Source: Hawksworthiomyces lignivorus | Taxonomy: Eukaryota; Ascomycota; Sordariomycetes; Ophiostomatales; Ophiostomataceae | Length of the DNA stretch: 64,000 nt | NCBI GenBank assembly: GCA_002917075.1 | Contig: NTMA01000004.1 | Coordinates: 62,001-126,000, forward strand | Direction: 5' to 3' | In this document: one piece after another, positions 1-9,589 of the stretch | Layout: the number at the start of each line of letters is the position of its first letter | How positions within the stretch are numbered: the first letter of the stretch is position 1 | The notes under the pieces: model-generated | Database searches by the model: none | The model's input: only the letters and a program-made list of their open reading frames with translations | Told to the model about the DNA's origin: nothing | Position numbers and translations under genes: made by a program

Positions 1-41
1 ACCGGTTTTTGGCAAGATATATTATAGAAACCAAAAGGTCC

Positions 42-965
42 TTAGATCAGCAGCGCTCCAACAAGGACACCGGCAACAGCCTCAGCCAGGTGTGCCTTGT
101 TGCCACGGGCCAGCAGAGCATCAGCGGCACCGGTCTGAAGGCTGCCGGTCGGGGTCGAGCCGCCGCCGGTGTTTCCCGCGCCAACGCCGACGACGGACGT
201 CGCTGTCACCACTGTGGGCGTGCCATTGATGGTCGACGTGTAGGTAGAAGTCACCTTCCGGCCGCTCGACAGAGACGAGGTGCCGGTGGTCGAGGTAGGA
301 GTGGTGGTGTGGGTGGTGGATGTGTTCCGGTTCGTGGGGGCGCTGGAGGTGGGCGCAGACGAGGAAGGCGCCGAGCTGACCGTGCTGTTGGAGATGTCAC
401 GGCGGGCCAGCTGCACAATAGAGGTGGCCAGGGGAGCATTGGCCCGGTGGATGGCCTCCATAGCCGACTTTTCGGAGGGGTACACGCCGTGCTTGTACGT
501 GTTCGGGAAGTACAGGTGCAGGAGGTCGTGCAGAGCCTCGGGGGAGACGGCCTCGAGGAGGCGAGAGAAAGCGGACGGGGAGGAAGCATCGGCGGCATCG
601 GCAACATGGGCGTTCTTGGCAGACCCTGCGGCATGGTTCGGGATGCGGGGAGCACCTCCCATGTGAGCCGGGGCACCATTGGCGGCCATCATGCCAGGCT
701 TGGAGCAAGAGTGGGCGTGGCGCCACGCGCCGACGGCGAAGGATGTGACACCATAAGCGAGGATGCACCAGGCGGCAATGAGCATCGAGGTGAAAATGTA
801 GAGGGCGACCCGCTTTGCCATGCGCTTCCGGCACTTGTTCTTGCAAGATTTGCAGGAGCGACGCTTCGTCTGCGACTCGGTGTCCGCCGATGCCGTCGCT
901 GTGGCCACCTCCTCGGCGGTGTCCAGCAGCCTCTTCTCTTCTTCTGCCGTGGGATAAGACGCCAT
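42..965 (-). CDS. Unrecognised single-pass membrane protein with Ser/Thr-rich ectodomain
   Basis: Intronless reading frame of 307 residues, starting at the ATG complementary to 963-965. I do not recognise the family. The N-terminal 35 residues are acidic and Thr-rich. A short basic Cys cluster follows at residues 38-45 (CKSCKNKC), directly before one hydrophobic segment at about 53-80, which should act as a signal anchor. The outer part has a folded-looking stretch at about 130-190, then a long Ser/Thr/Pro linker at about 195-265 that is typical of O-mannosylated fungal surface proteins. The last 15 residues are small and hydrophobic, like a GPI-attachment tail, although an uncleaved N-terminal anchor plus a GPI tail would be unusual. 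A cell-surface or wall-associated role is inference. The long plus-strand frame over the same bases is an antisense shadow. Confidence 0.7.
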   Translation of the reverse strand: MASYPTAEEEKRLLDTAEEVATATASADTESQTKRRSCKSCKNKCRKRMAKRVALYIFTSMLIAAWCILAYGVTSFAVGAWRHAHSCSKPGMMAANGAPAHMGGAPRIPNHAAGSAKNAHVADAADASSPSAFSRLLEAVSPEALHDLLHLYFPNTYKHGVYPSEKSAMEAIHRANAPLATSIVQLARRDISNSTVSSAPSSSAPTSSAPTNRNTSTTHTTTPTSTTGTSSLSSGRKVTSTYTSTINGTPTVVTATSVVGVGAGNTGGGSTPTGSLQTGAADALLARGNKAHLAEAVAGVLVGALLI

Positions 966-1953
966 CGTAGCAGTGCTGATTCGGTTGTGAACGAGAGTTG
1001 GAAAGAACGTAAGGGGGGAGATAATGAATGAAGGAGGGTGAAAGGGGAAAAAAAAAAAAAGGTTAAGAGAATCAGAAAACGAAACGAAACGAGAGGGAGA
1101 AATAAGAGGGCCGCTGTCCGGGATAAGAGATGCCCTATCTATCTATGTATCTCTGTTGCACCTAGGGCTGAGGTTAGGCAACGCCCGATGTCTCCTACAG
1201 ATCCGGAGACACAAGTGTGACTGTCTTCTGAAGTATACGAAGAAACCGGCCACGAGAAAGCACCCACCAACCAGCCAAGTGGGGAGGAAGGTTCTTTGTC
1301 CTTTTGAAAGAAGGGGGCTGGCGTGAGTTGTCAGCGCTTCCTCGTATAACTTTCTTTGGTGTGCCAAGCGAAGGCTGCCAAGGGGCGTTCTGTGGCTGCA
1401 AAGCGATAAAACGACAAAAACGATAAAACGACAAAACGAGCAAAGAGAGAAAGCCACGCCGGAAACAAGAGAGCGTAAATATATGATAGGGCGTAGAAAA
1501 CAAAAAGATCCGGTGCTGCTGGTGGCTGGCCGCAAAAGAAGAAATCGAGATAGAAGGAATGCTAGGCTCTGCGGCCGGCGCAACCGAGTGAGCGAGTCTG
1601 AGCAAAGCAAGAAAATAAGATGCCACCACTTACGAGGAGAACAAGCTAGAAGCGACTAGGTAACAAGGTTACTACCAATGGAGAAACCCGCGCGAAAAAA
1701 AAAAAAAAAAAAAGCGTAAGGAGAAAAAAGTGCTCCATGGGAAGGAAGGGTCCTAGCAAGCACATGCGCCGGCGAAACCAGCAGGGAGGTGCCAAGAGGG
1801 CAGGAACTCCACTTAGCGCCGTCCTTTTCAGCTTCAGAGGGAAAACACACCACTGAAGCGGTAGGCCTCTGCATGGATTGGCAGGACTGCAGTTACTTAA
1901 AGGGGATGTATCTCGTATCATGCATTTCGACTTGATACGACATACGAGGAAGG

Positions 1954-1978
1954 TAGTCAGTGGCAGTCAGTGGCAGTC
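1954..1978. repeat. Short 10-bp tandem repeat
   Basis: The unit GTCAGTGGCA occurs twice and is followed by a partial third copy. It is embedded in a stretch (to about 2070) unusually rich in TAC/GTA words. It is probably non-functional simple sequence. Confidence 0.5.
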
Positions 1979-2846
1979 GTACTACGTACTACGCTGTAGT
2001 CGAAGTCGTAGCTCTTCCCAGGGATCCCTTAGCGTGGTTCTTTCCTACATACGTACTCGTACGTCGTAGTCGTGGTGAGAAGGCGCTAACAGGCAAGAAA
2101 AAACCGGCAGACGATCAGGGGGGGACAAGAAAAAGGCTTCCTCTGCTTTTTGGGCGATTAGAGGTAAAATCCTTTCATTTGATAGTGTATTCCTCAAGCC
2201 ATTGTAGCACTCTCGGCTGCAAACGCATTCAATAAAGATAGATATCTGTACGTTGAAGATCTATGATAGCGACTAAAATCGCAGAGTGCAGAAGAGGGGA
2301 CCTGGCGCTGCTACAGCCGTCGGGGATATTCATATCGGGACGTGTGGCGTCTAATGCTTTACATAGGAGTTGAAACTAGAGTTCGTGTCGTTGGGAGGGA
2401 GGCGAACAAGTGCGGCAGACGGGCCCTCTTACATGTTTTCCTCCGATTTGTTGACTGCAGCACCTTGCTTTCCTCCCCTCCCCTTCCGCCTTCGTATAAT
2501 ACGTGTATGTACTCCGTAGTTTTACAGATACTTACGGAGCAGGCAATCCAGGGACTGTATGTAGGCACGTAGGGTACGTATGTCTAAAGGTACGGATTCA
2601 CTGACGGCCAGCCAATGGACCAGCGCTCAGCCCATGTGCGTCAGCGCCAGGAATTTCCCACCCAAGAAAACAACCCCCACCCCTTCGGTAAGCAGTAGTC
2701 AAGTCATCCCTGTTTATTTCGTCTTGTGTTTGCCATATTATGTCCTCGCAGCCAAAGCTTTTCTCGGTTTCCAGCAGACTTTCTCCAAATGTTTTGGTCT
2801 TTCAGTCGCGGACAGTCTCAGCTCTGTGCTTTTTTTGTTTTCATCA

Positions 2847-2871
2847 TTTTTTTTTTTTTTTTTTTTTTTTT
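2847..2871. repeat. Poly-T tract (25 T)
   Basis: An uninterrupted T homopolymer in the gene-free region. Poly(dA:dT) tracts exclude nucleosomes in fungi. Here it is far from either flanking start codon, so a promoter role is uncertain. Confidence 0.7.
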
Positions 2872-5470
2872 GGTTTCTTCTTCTGATGAGTTCAAAAACC
2901 TTTAGTTCTCGCATCACCAGATCGTTCCGCTCAATTACGAAATCTGCATTAATTTCTGCTCTTTTTTTCACATTCGTCGTTCGTCCCGCGTCTCCGTCCC
3001 CAGTAATTTGTTCATACCCAACTTCCGCGTACTCGTGGCCAACGCTCCGACAGCTATGACGTTTCACCAGTAGCAATTTATTTTTAGCGGTTTTTTTTCA
3101 GGAGGAGGCTCCCCTCCCACTACCTGGCTAATTCTACTCGTAGCTTGCACGGCTAGCGTCGTGTTGTTTAGAGAGCTTCTGACCACCTAAAGAGTGGATT
3201 TCCAGTACGTGGATGCTTACGTGCCCTGGAATTTTTCACCCGTACGTCGTATATGTAGTTAAAATTAATACAACTCGAGCGACTGCGATGCCGTGGTCGC
3301 CTTTCCGTTCCTCCACAGCTCGACTCTCGTAGCCGAGATCCTCTCGTCCAACCCCATCGAAGCGTCTGGTCAGACCACCGTGGAGAGTCACCCAACGCTG
3401 TGACGAGGGTAGCAGTAGAACTGAAGGATTGCTCATGAAATGTGAGATATCATATGTAAGTGGGAACCGTTTGCCAATGCCTTTTTTTTGGGCCAGCATA
3501 TTACTGGATCGAATCTACACTGAAAGGGGCCCTGAACATTTAATTTTTTTTGCCTTGTTCATGACACGGCTCTGGCTGCGGTATTCCATTTTTGCGAGCA
3601 CGAATAAGATGAGACTATACATGTCACAATGAATGAATAGCATGATCGTGTTGTATGATATTCTGTGTGCATGGACTTCGTATGCCTGATAATACGAGAG
3701 TGAAAACCAAGTTGAAGGCAATATTGTGCCAAATATATGTAGTCTATTGTCCCGGACCTTGGCAAATGTCTACCGCAAGCAGGGACAAATCTAGCTGGAG
3801 CTGTTATAGCAGATACGGAAAATTACAGCATTACCGGGTTTTGTCGTAATTTATTATTTATTTTTAGGAAAATGCCGAAGAAATTAGTTACACATAGAAA
3901 CAAGAGCAACAGGCACACGGCGCCACAGTTGGACGATCGCCGGGATCGTCATCGTCTTTCTGCTCGCTGCTTGGTGGCGAGGCAAACAGATCAGCTCCGA
4001 TCACGAAACAATTAGGAACACGACTGGCTTGCATTTTGCGCTTTTTTTCTGTGTCACTAAAATCATATGCATACCAAATATCTTTCATTTGCTTTTTGGT
4101 TTGTTTCGGTCTGATGGATGTGTGTTGTGAATTTATTGTTAGTTTTGGATTGATTTTCAATATTTCAATATAACAACAGTAGTATTCATGAGCCCTTATC
4201 ACCCAAGGTAACATCTTCAAGACTACCAGCCACTTATGCAGCAAGTCCTACATATCATTTTAATTTTGTTTGGCATCTGTCGGACTGTTTGTAATATTGT
4301 TCGAGCACAAGTTTCATTAATTCGTATAGATTTACTGTTTGTTACATGGAGATACATACAGGGCTGCGCTGAGCTCGAAGCCATCGCTAACTTCAGCCTC
4401 GTCAATCTTTTCAGCCTCAACAGCCGCAACCTGTTTGGTCAGGGATGACACACAATTCCAACCCCTTTCCCCCAACATTCATGCAAATTTGTGATTGGAG
4501 CCTCTCCCTTTTGAGTATCTCGACCGTTTTCGTTTCTTTTTGTTGCTTCACACATTTTATTTCTGGCCTTAAAGCTAGTCTTGCATATAAATTGCATGCC
4601 AGTTCTGTTGTTTACATGTCTTTCTTGCTCGCAATTTAGGAGATCAGAGCATCCTTTCCGCCAATCCGTTTGTGCGTTCAGACCAAGCAAGCCATATTTT
4701 TGCAGAACATGTCTCTGGGTATCGAGGCTGAGACAGCTCTGGCGCTGCGTGCTCTCGTGCTCGTAAGCAACATAGAAAACGACATAGAAGCGACATAAAA
4801 ATAAAACATAAGGCGTTCACTTTGTTTCATCCCTCGACGCAGCTTCCATTTTTCGCACCGCAGTCAGTCTGACAGTGTAGTCGACAAGGCATTCTCGCCT
4901 TTGTTGCAAGGGACCTTTTTGCCTCTCTTTTTTTTTTTTTCTTCCTTTTTTGGGCGCAGGTCCTTATTACGTATGCAGCGCTGTGTCTGTTAACGCATTA
5001 GCCAATAATATGCAGATGGGCGCAGCTAACTGGCCATGCAAAGCCACTTGTGGCTACACCCGCAGCCATTCCTGCCATTCGTGGCCTGGCGCGTTGGGGA
5101 CACGGTTGGCTAAATCAATAGCGTCCGTTTGGTGCACCAGACATATAGCAAGATATTCTGGAGCATCTCCATACTATACCGCATATACAGCGTAATACGG
5201 CGTGCTACAACGGTCTCAATCTCGGTATCCCTTGTCAAATCTTACAGAGACTTTCATGTGATTTGTCCTTTACCGTCCTTTTGTTTTTGTATCTTCAGCT
5301 TTTCGTTTCCGCTCGGCATATTTAGACCTCGATTGAGAAACAATGTGACCGCAGACATTCTTTGAGGTTGTTCTTCTTTATCTATTTCCCTTTGTGGCTT
5401 CGTTTTTTTGGTCTCTTTCAGCGTCCTTTGTCGGGTTCGTTCGTTCGACCGATAAAGTCCGGAGTCCGCC

Positions 5471-8400
5471 ATGCCCTCTGAAGACGACGGTCCAGACAAG
5501 AGCAGTCATCCGAACGAAGCAAGCGATCCGGACGACCTCTTTGCAGCTCTGAAAACCGACGACTATGCCGTGAGCACCGCTGCCGACGACGCCCGCGAGC
5601 TGCGGCTGCTCACGCGGTCGCCGCACCCCTACCACCACAAGAACTCGGAGCTGCTGCACGCTTTTGACCGCATAGCCTCGCTGTCACCCACGCGGACGCT
5701 GCGGCCACGGCCGCGGCCGCAGTCTCTCTCGCAGCACCCGCGCTTGCCCGACCGCCCGCTCCCGGCTGCCCGCACATCTGCGACGTCTCTCGCCTCGCTG
5801 GCATCTGCCGTCTCGCTCGTCTCTGTTGCCACCCCCTTCAGCAAAGACTCGACGCCGCCGAGCGACAGCGGCACCGAGGCCGACGACGAGCACTTCCTCA
5901 AGGGCCTGCCGGCGCCCCGCGTCAAGCCGCACAAGGGCCTGCGGGGCGTCAACGAGGTCCTGTCCGGCATCTCGACGCCGCTGCTGTCCCCGGACCTCCG
6001 GAGCGATGGGATACGGCTTGGCATATATGGCTCAGGAGCGGGGAGCACAGGGGGCGCCGACGGGGACACCGACGGCGGCGGCAGTGCGGCCTGCAGCAGC
6101 GCGGCCAACGACGGCGTCGACAGCCGAAGAGGTGCGGGCGGCAGCGGGGGCGGGCGCCGCCACCGCCGCAGCAGCACCGCCGTCTCCCCCCAGCGGCTCG
6201 TCCAGAAGCTCAAGCGGGACGCCGCCTTCCTGGACAGCCACGACAAGGACAAGCGCCAGGGCAGAGGCAGCGCCGAGCGCAGCCGCCGGCACCGCGAGGT
6301 CGTGCGCCGGTCCACAGAGCTGCTGCTGCTCGTGTCTCTTGCCGGCCTGCTCTTCTCCAACCAGCACGCGCGCCCGCAGATCGTCCTGCTGCGCAAAGAG
6401 CTGCAGGCCGTCACTGCCGTGGTTGCTGGCGTCCTCGCGCTATACCCGGTGCGGCTGGTCTTCTGGACGTATCGAGAGCAGATGGCGCATTGGCGGCTTC
6501 AGCGGGAAGACCAGCAGAACACGCACGTAGACCACCGGCCTATCCCCTCCCTGCGCAAGCGCATCGGCATCCCCGTCTCGTTCGACCCGGCACCTCTCCT
6601 CTACCCTCTCGCCATTCCCATGTTCGTCTCTCTCCTCCTCGCCACGCCGACGCTCCAGGCCGCCCCCCTGCTCAATCTAGTCCTGAGCATCTGCACGCTT
6701 CCCAAGCAGCTGATCCCTCTGTCGCTGCCCGTTGACATGTATGCGCCAGTACAGTGGGCGCTGTCTTGCGTGCCCATGATTGTCGCCGAGCAGAATGCCG
6801 CGACGTTTCTGTCAAAAACAACCCTCTCTTCTCCTGCCTCATCCACCTACTCTCCGCCCGCGCCTTTTGCCGACCTGTCATCCGAAACGGTCACTCTCCT
6901 CTACCCGCTGCACCAGACCCTGTGCTGGCTGCTGCATGATCTGACTACAACCAGTCTCTTGCCCGCCGAGCTGCAGCTGCTCTCGGTGGCGCTGATCAAT
7001 CTCCTGCTGCTGGCCATCTCGCCGCAGGCCCTCATCTTGCAGGCCGTGCTCTGGGGCGGCGGCCTCGGCATTCTCATCACCTGCGGCATGGTCATCCGCT
7101 GGGGCATTACGCTGGCCCGCGTTCCGCGCTGGCGCTTCCGCAAGGATGCGGATGGAGGCTTCTCGACCGTTGCTTCCATCTCTGCCGTCTTGCGCCGCAT
7201 CTGGGCCGAAATCAAGTCGCCGCGCCGCGCGCGCCTCGAGATGATGTTTGGCTCAGGCGACCAGAGGGGGAGCTGGGAATCTGACGACTCGGCCACGTAT
7301 TCGCAGGAACAGAGGCGGAGCATGCAGCCTATGGACGATCGCTTCTTCTCTTCCCTGTCTGACTCGGACGCGAAGCCGAAGAGAAAGGTGAAGCTGCGGA
7401 GGCCCGATCCCCGGCCGCGGCATGGAGTCGACACGGCTTCAGCACCCGCTATTGAGCACCCGCCTCAGCTAGACCCCTTTAACGTTGTGGAGCTCCCAAA
7501 TGAAGGAGCTTCTCCTATCAACAACCTGGACGGTGTGCAAGAGTTTCCTCCGCTGCCTTCCTTGGTAGTCGATGAACCATCCCGCCAGTGGTCACCATCG
7601 CAGCAGCACGACGCCATTTCATCAAAAGATTTCGGCAAGCCGGTGGCCGCCGGCTTCTCTTCCTTGCTGCCCAGGATCAAGAAGACCCACACTCCGTCGG
7701 GCCGCCGCAAGCGATCGGCCTCGTCCAGCGTGCGGGCGTTTTTCTCGCTGACGCACGAGCAGGCCGTGTGCCGGAAGTGGATGTACGCGGGCTATCTGTA
7801 CGCGTGCATTCTGGCGATTATTCTAGGGCCTATCCGCCACTACGTCGGCGTCTATGCGCTAAACGGCCACGAGCCCATCGGCTGGGCGCTCGGCTACCTC
7901 TTCGGAGACGTGCAGTGGTTCCGCTTCGAGGTGGTCAAGGCGAACCTGGAGTACTGGGTGTGCCTGCCTCCGCGGGCAGCGTCCTTGTTCGCGGGCGATG
8001 CAGCCGGCCGCCCGGGCCTGTTGTGCCTGTCGTGCCAGTCTGGCTGGGTCGAGCACGTGCGCCAGACGTGGCTGGGCGCCGCCAGCACGCGGCTGTGCCT
8101 GGCCGCCTACTGGGTGGTGATTCTGGTCTTCGGCCTGGCCGTCGTCTTCACGCTGTCGCCCGTCTACGAGGTCGACACGCGGCGCAAGGTCTTTCATTTT
8201 ATGATGGTGGCCATGCTGCTGCCCGCCACCTTTGTGGACCCGGCCTTTGTGGCGCTGGCGCTGGCGCTCGTGCTGGCCGTCTTCTTGCTGCTCGACCTGC
8301 TGCGCGCGAGCCAGCTGCCGCCGCTGTCGCGGCCCATCGCCACCTTTTTGACGCCCTACGTGGACGGCCGCGACCTGCGCGGCCCCGTCGTCATCTCGCA

Positions 8401-9055
8401 CATTTTTCTGCTCATCGGCTGCGCCATCCCGCTGTGGCTGTCCCTGGCGGCGCTGCCGCGAACGGCCATGGGTGCCGGCGGCAGCGGCAGCGGCAGCGGC
8501 AGCGAAGAGGGGCGCAGCCACGGCGACGACGCCACCGTCGCCTCTGCCCCGTGCGCCGCCGGCTGGGAGCTGCCGACGCGTGACGTCAGCATGGTCGCCG
8601 GCGTCGTCTGCGTCGGCCTGGGCGACGCCGCCGCCTCGCTCATCGGCCGCCGCTGGGGCCGCCGCAAGTGGCTCTGGGGCGGCGGCAAGAGCCTCGAGGG
8701 CAGCGTGGCCTTTGCCACCGCCGTCTTTGCCGGCCTGATGGCCGCCAGCCTGTGGCTGCGTATCGGCGGCTGGCCAGTGACGGGCGAGGCCGCCGCCGGC
8801 GCCCCAGGGCCGGGTAGGGCAGGGATTGGCGCCGCCGCCGCTGGTGGCGGACTGGCCAGGCCGGCGGGGACCACCGCCGCCACGAGCCTCGCCCGGGCCT
8901 GGGCCTGGGTCTGGAGCCAGTCGGAGCGGACGGTACCGCGGGCGGGCGTGTGCGCCACCGTAGCTAGCCTGACCGAGGCCGTGCTGACGGGCGGCAACGA
9001 CAACGTGGTGGTGCCGGTAATCCTGTGGACGTGCGTCAAGAGCTTTGGCTTGTAG
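5471..9055 (+). CDS. SEC59: Dolichol kinase (Sec59 family), enlarged
   Basis: Intronless, 1194 residues. Dolichol kinase phosphorylates dolichol with CTP in the ER membrane, giving the lipid carrier for N-glycosylation, O-mannosylation and GPI synthesis. The C-terminal third carries the family signature: a motif at about residues 1049-1078 with GLGD (1049-1052), AS, paired glycines, KW and KSLEGS (Lys1073), preceded by the conserved VFHFMMVAMLLP region. Many hydrophobic segments occur at about 283-300, 311-333, 374-412, 500-548, 771-797 and through the C-terminus. The protein is about twice the yeast length (519). The extra mass is a disordered Ser/Arg/Gly-rich N-terminus (1-280), a charged loop at about 550-760, a Gly/Ser run near 1003-1015 and an Ala/Gly-rich insert near 1105-1145. 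The start is the first ATG in frame, after a T/C-rich leader. Assignment is firm; the start is likely. Confidence 0.9.
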   Translation: MPSEDDGPDKSSHPNEASDPDDLFAALKTDDYAVSTAADDARELRLLTRSPHPYHHKNSELLHAFDRIASLSPTRTLRPRPRPQSLSQHPRLPDRPLPAARTSATSLASLASAVSLVSVATPFSKDSTPPSDSGTEADDEHFLKGLPAPRVKPHKGLRGVNEVLSGISTPLLSPDLRSDGIRLGIYGSGAGSTGGADGDTDGGGSAACSSAANDGVDSRRGAGGSGGGRRHRRSSTAVSPQRLVQKLKRDAAFLDSHDKDKRQGRGSAERSRRHREVVRRSTELLLLVSLAGLLFSNQHARPQIVLLRKELQAVTAVVAGVLALYPVRLVFWTYREQMAHWRLQREDQQNTHVDHRPIPSLRKRIGIPVSFDPAPLLYPLAIPMFVSLLLATPTLQAAPLLNLVLSICTLPKQLIPLSLPVDMYAPVQWALSCVPMIVAEQNAATFLSKTTLSSPASSTYSPPAPFADLSSETVTLLYPLHQTLCWLLHDLTTTSLLPAELQLLSVALINLLLLAISPQALILQAVLWGGGLGILITCGMVIRWGITLARVPRWRFRKDADGGFSTVASISAVLRRIWAEIKSPRRARLEMMFGSGDQRGSWESDDSATYSQEQRRSMQPMDDRFFSSLSDSDAKPKRKVKLRRPDPRPRHGVDTASAPAIEHPPQLDPFNVVELPNEGASPINNLDGVQEFPPLPSLVVDEPSRQWSPSQQHDAISSKDFGKPVAAGFSSLLPRIKKTHTPSGRRKRSASSSVRAFFSLTHEQAVCRKWMYAGYLYACILAIILGPIRHYVGVYALNGHEPIGWALGYLFGDVQWFRFEVVKANLEYWVCLPPRAASLFAGDAAGRPGLLCLSCQSGWVEHVRQTWLGAASTRLCLAAYWVVILVFGLAVVFTLSPVYEVDTRRKVFHFMMVAMLLPATFVDPAFVALALALVLAVFLLLDLLRASQLPPLSRPIATFLTPYVDGRDLRGPVVISHIFLLIGCAIPLWLSLAALPRTAMGAGGSGSGSGSEEGRSHGDDATVASAPCAAGWELPTRDVSMVAGVVCVGLGDAAASLIGRRWGRRKWLWGGGKSLEGSVAFATAVFAGLMAASLWLRIGGWPVTGEAAAGAPGPGRAGIGAAAAGGGLARPAGTTAATSLARAWAWVWSQSERTVPRAGVCATVASLTEAVLTGGNDNVVVPVILWTCVKSFGL

Positions 9056-9589
9056 AAAAAAATATAGAAAGGGGTGAGGAAGGGGGGGGAGTGGCGCTTT
9101 CAAAAGGGAATTATTTTTGGGATTTTATTCTGGGAAATCATGGCGCCTTTTGGAGAGGAGGGCCATGAGAGGGATCTACATGATAAAAAGCACGACTGCA
9201 TGGGCCGGACGGGCGGATCGAGATTCTTTGCTGGCGCCTCGCCGCACGCGAGGGTCGCTTGAGCATGATTTTACTTTGCTTTTCTTTCGCTGGGCGTTTT
9301 GGGAATCTACGCACAAACAGATGGGATATACAAGGGGCAAAGCCAATCTAGGGATAGGTGTGCATCTCTCCATATATGGATATATGTATACTATGTGCAT
9401 GTTCTATATGCTTAGACAACGCTTTAATGACATCCATTGACGAATCAAACTTTTTTTTTTGGTCGCTTATCTCCCATGCTATATTTTTGATGCTGATCGA
9501 TGCACAAAACGTGCACATTATGATGTCCCACTGTCGATGCTCCCGGAATAGTCTAAACCTTTTTATCCTACGCCCCTTGCATTCTATTT
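9056..9589. other. Gene-free region between convergent 3' ends
   Basis: 534 bp between the stop codons of SEC59 (plus) and ORC2 (minus). It is AT-richer than the genes and should hold both 3' UTRs and polyadenylation sites. I see no gene or RNA. Confidence 0.6.

Larger units (their letters stand above)
966..5470. other. Gene-free region between divergent genes
   Basis: About 4.5 kb between the starts of the 307-residue membrane protein (minus) and SEC59 (plus). It contains short unconvincing frames only. Visible structure: poly-A runs at about 1049-1060 and 1695-1713, a 25-base T run at about 2847-2871, a short 10-bp tandem repeat near 1954-1978, one TACTCCGTA (2510-2518) and two TACTCGTA motifs (2054-2061, 3135-3142). 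The last 100 bases before SEC59 are T/C-rich, as is common near fungal transcription starts. I see no RNA gene. Confidence 0.6.

Noticed and set aside
9..1031. 340-codon plus-strand frame over the 307-residue membrane protein
   Set aside because: Gly/Arg-rich reversed codons without features; the minus-strand frame has a coherent membrane-protein layout and starts at an ATG.
7859..9103. 414-codon minus-strand frame over SEC59
   Set aside because: Antisense to the conserved catalytic part of dolichol kinase; Gln/His/Gly/Ala composition, no domain.
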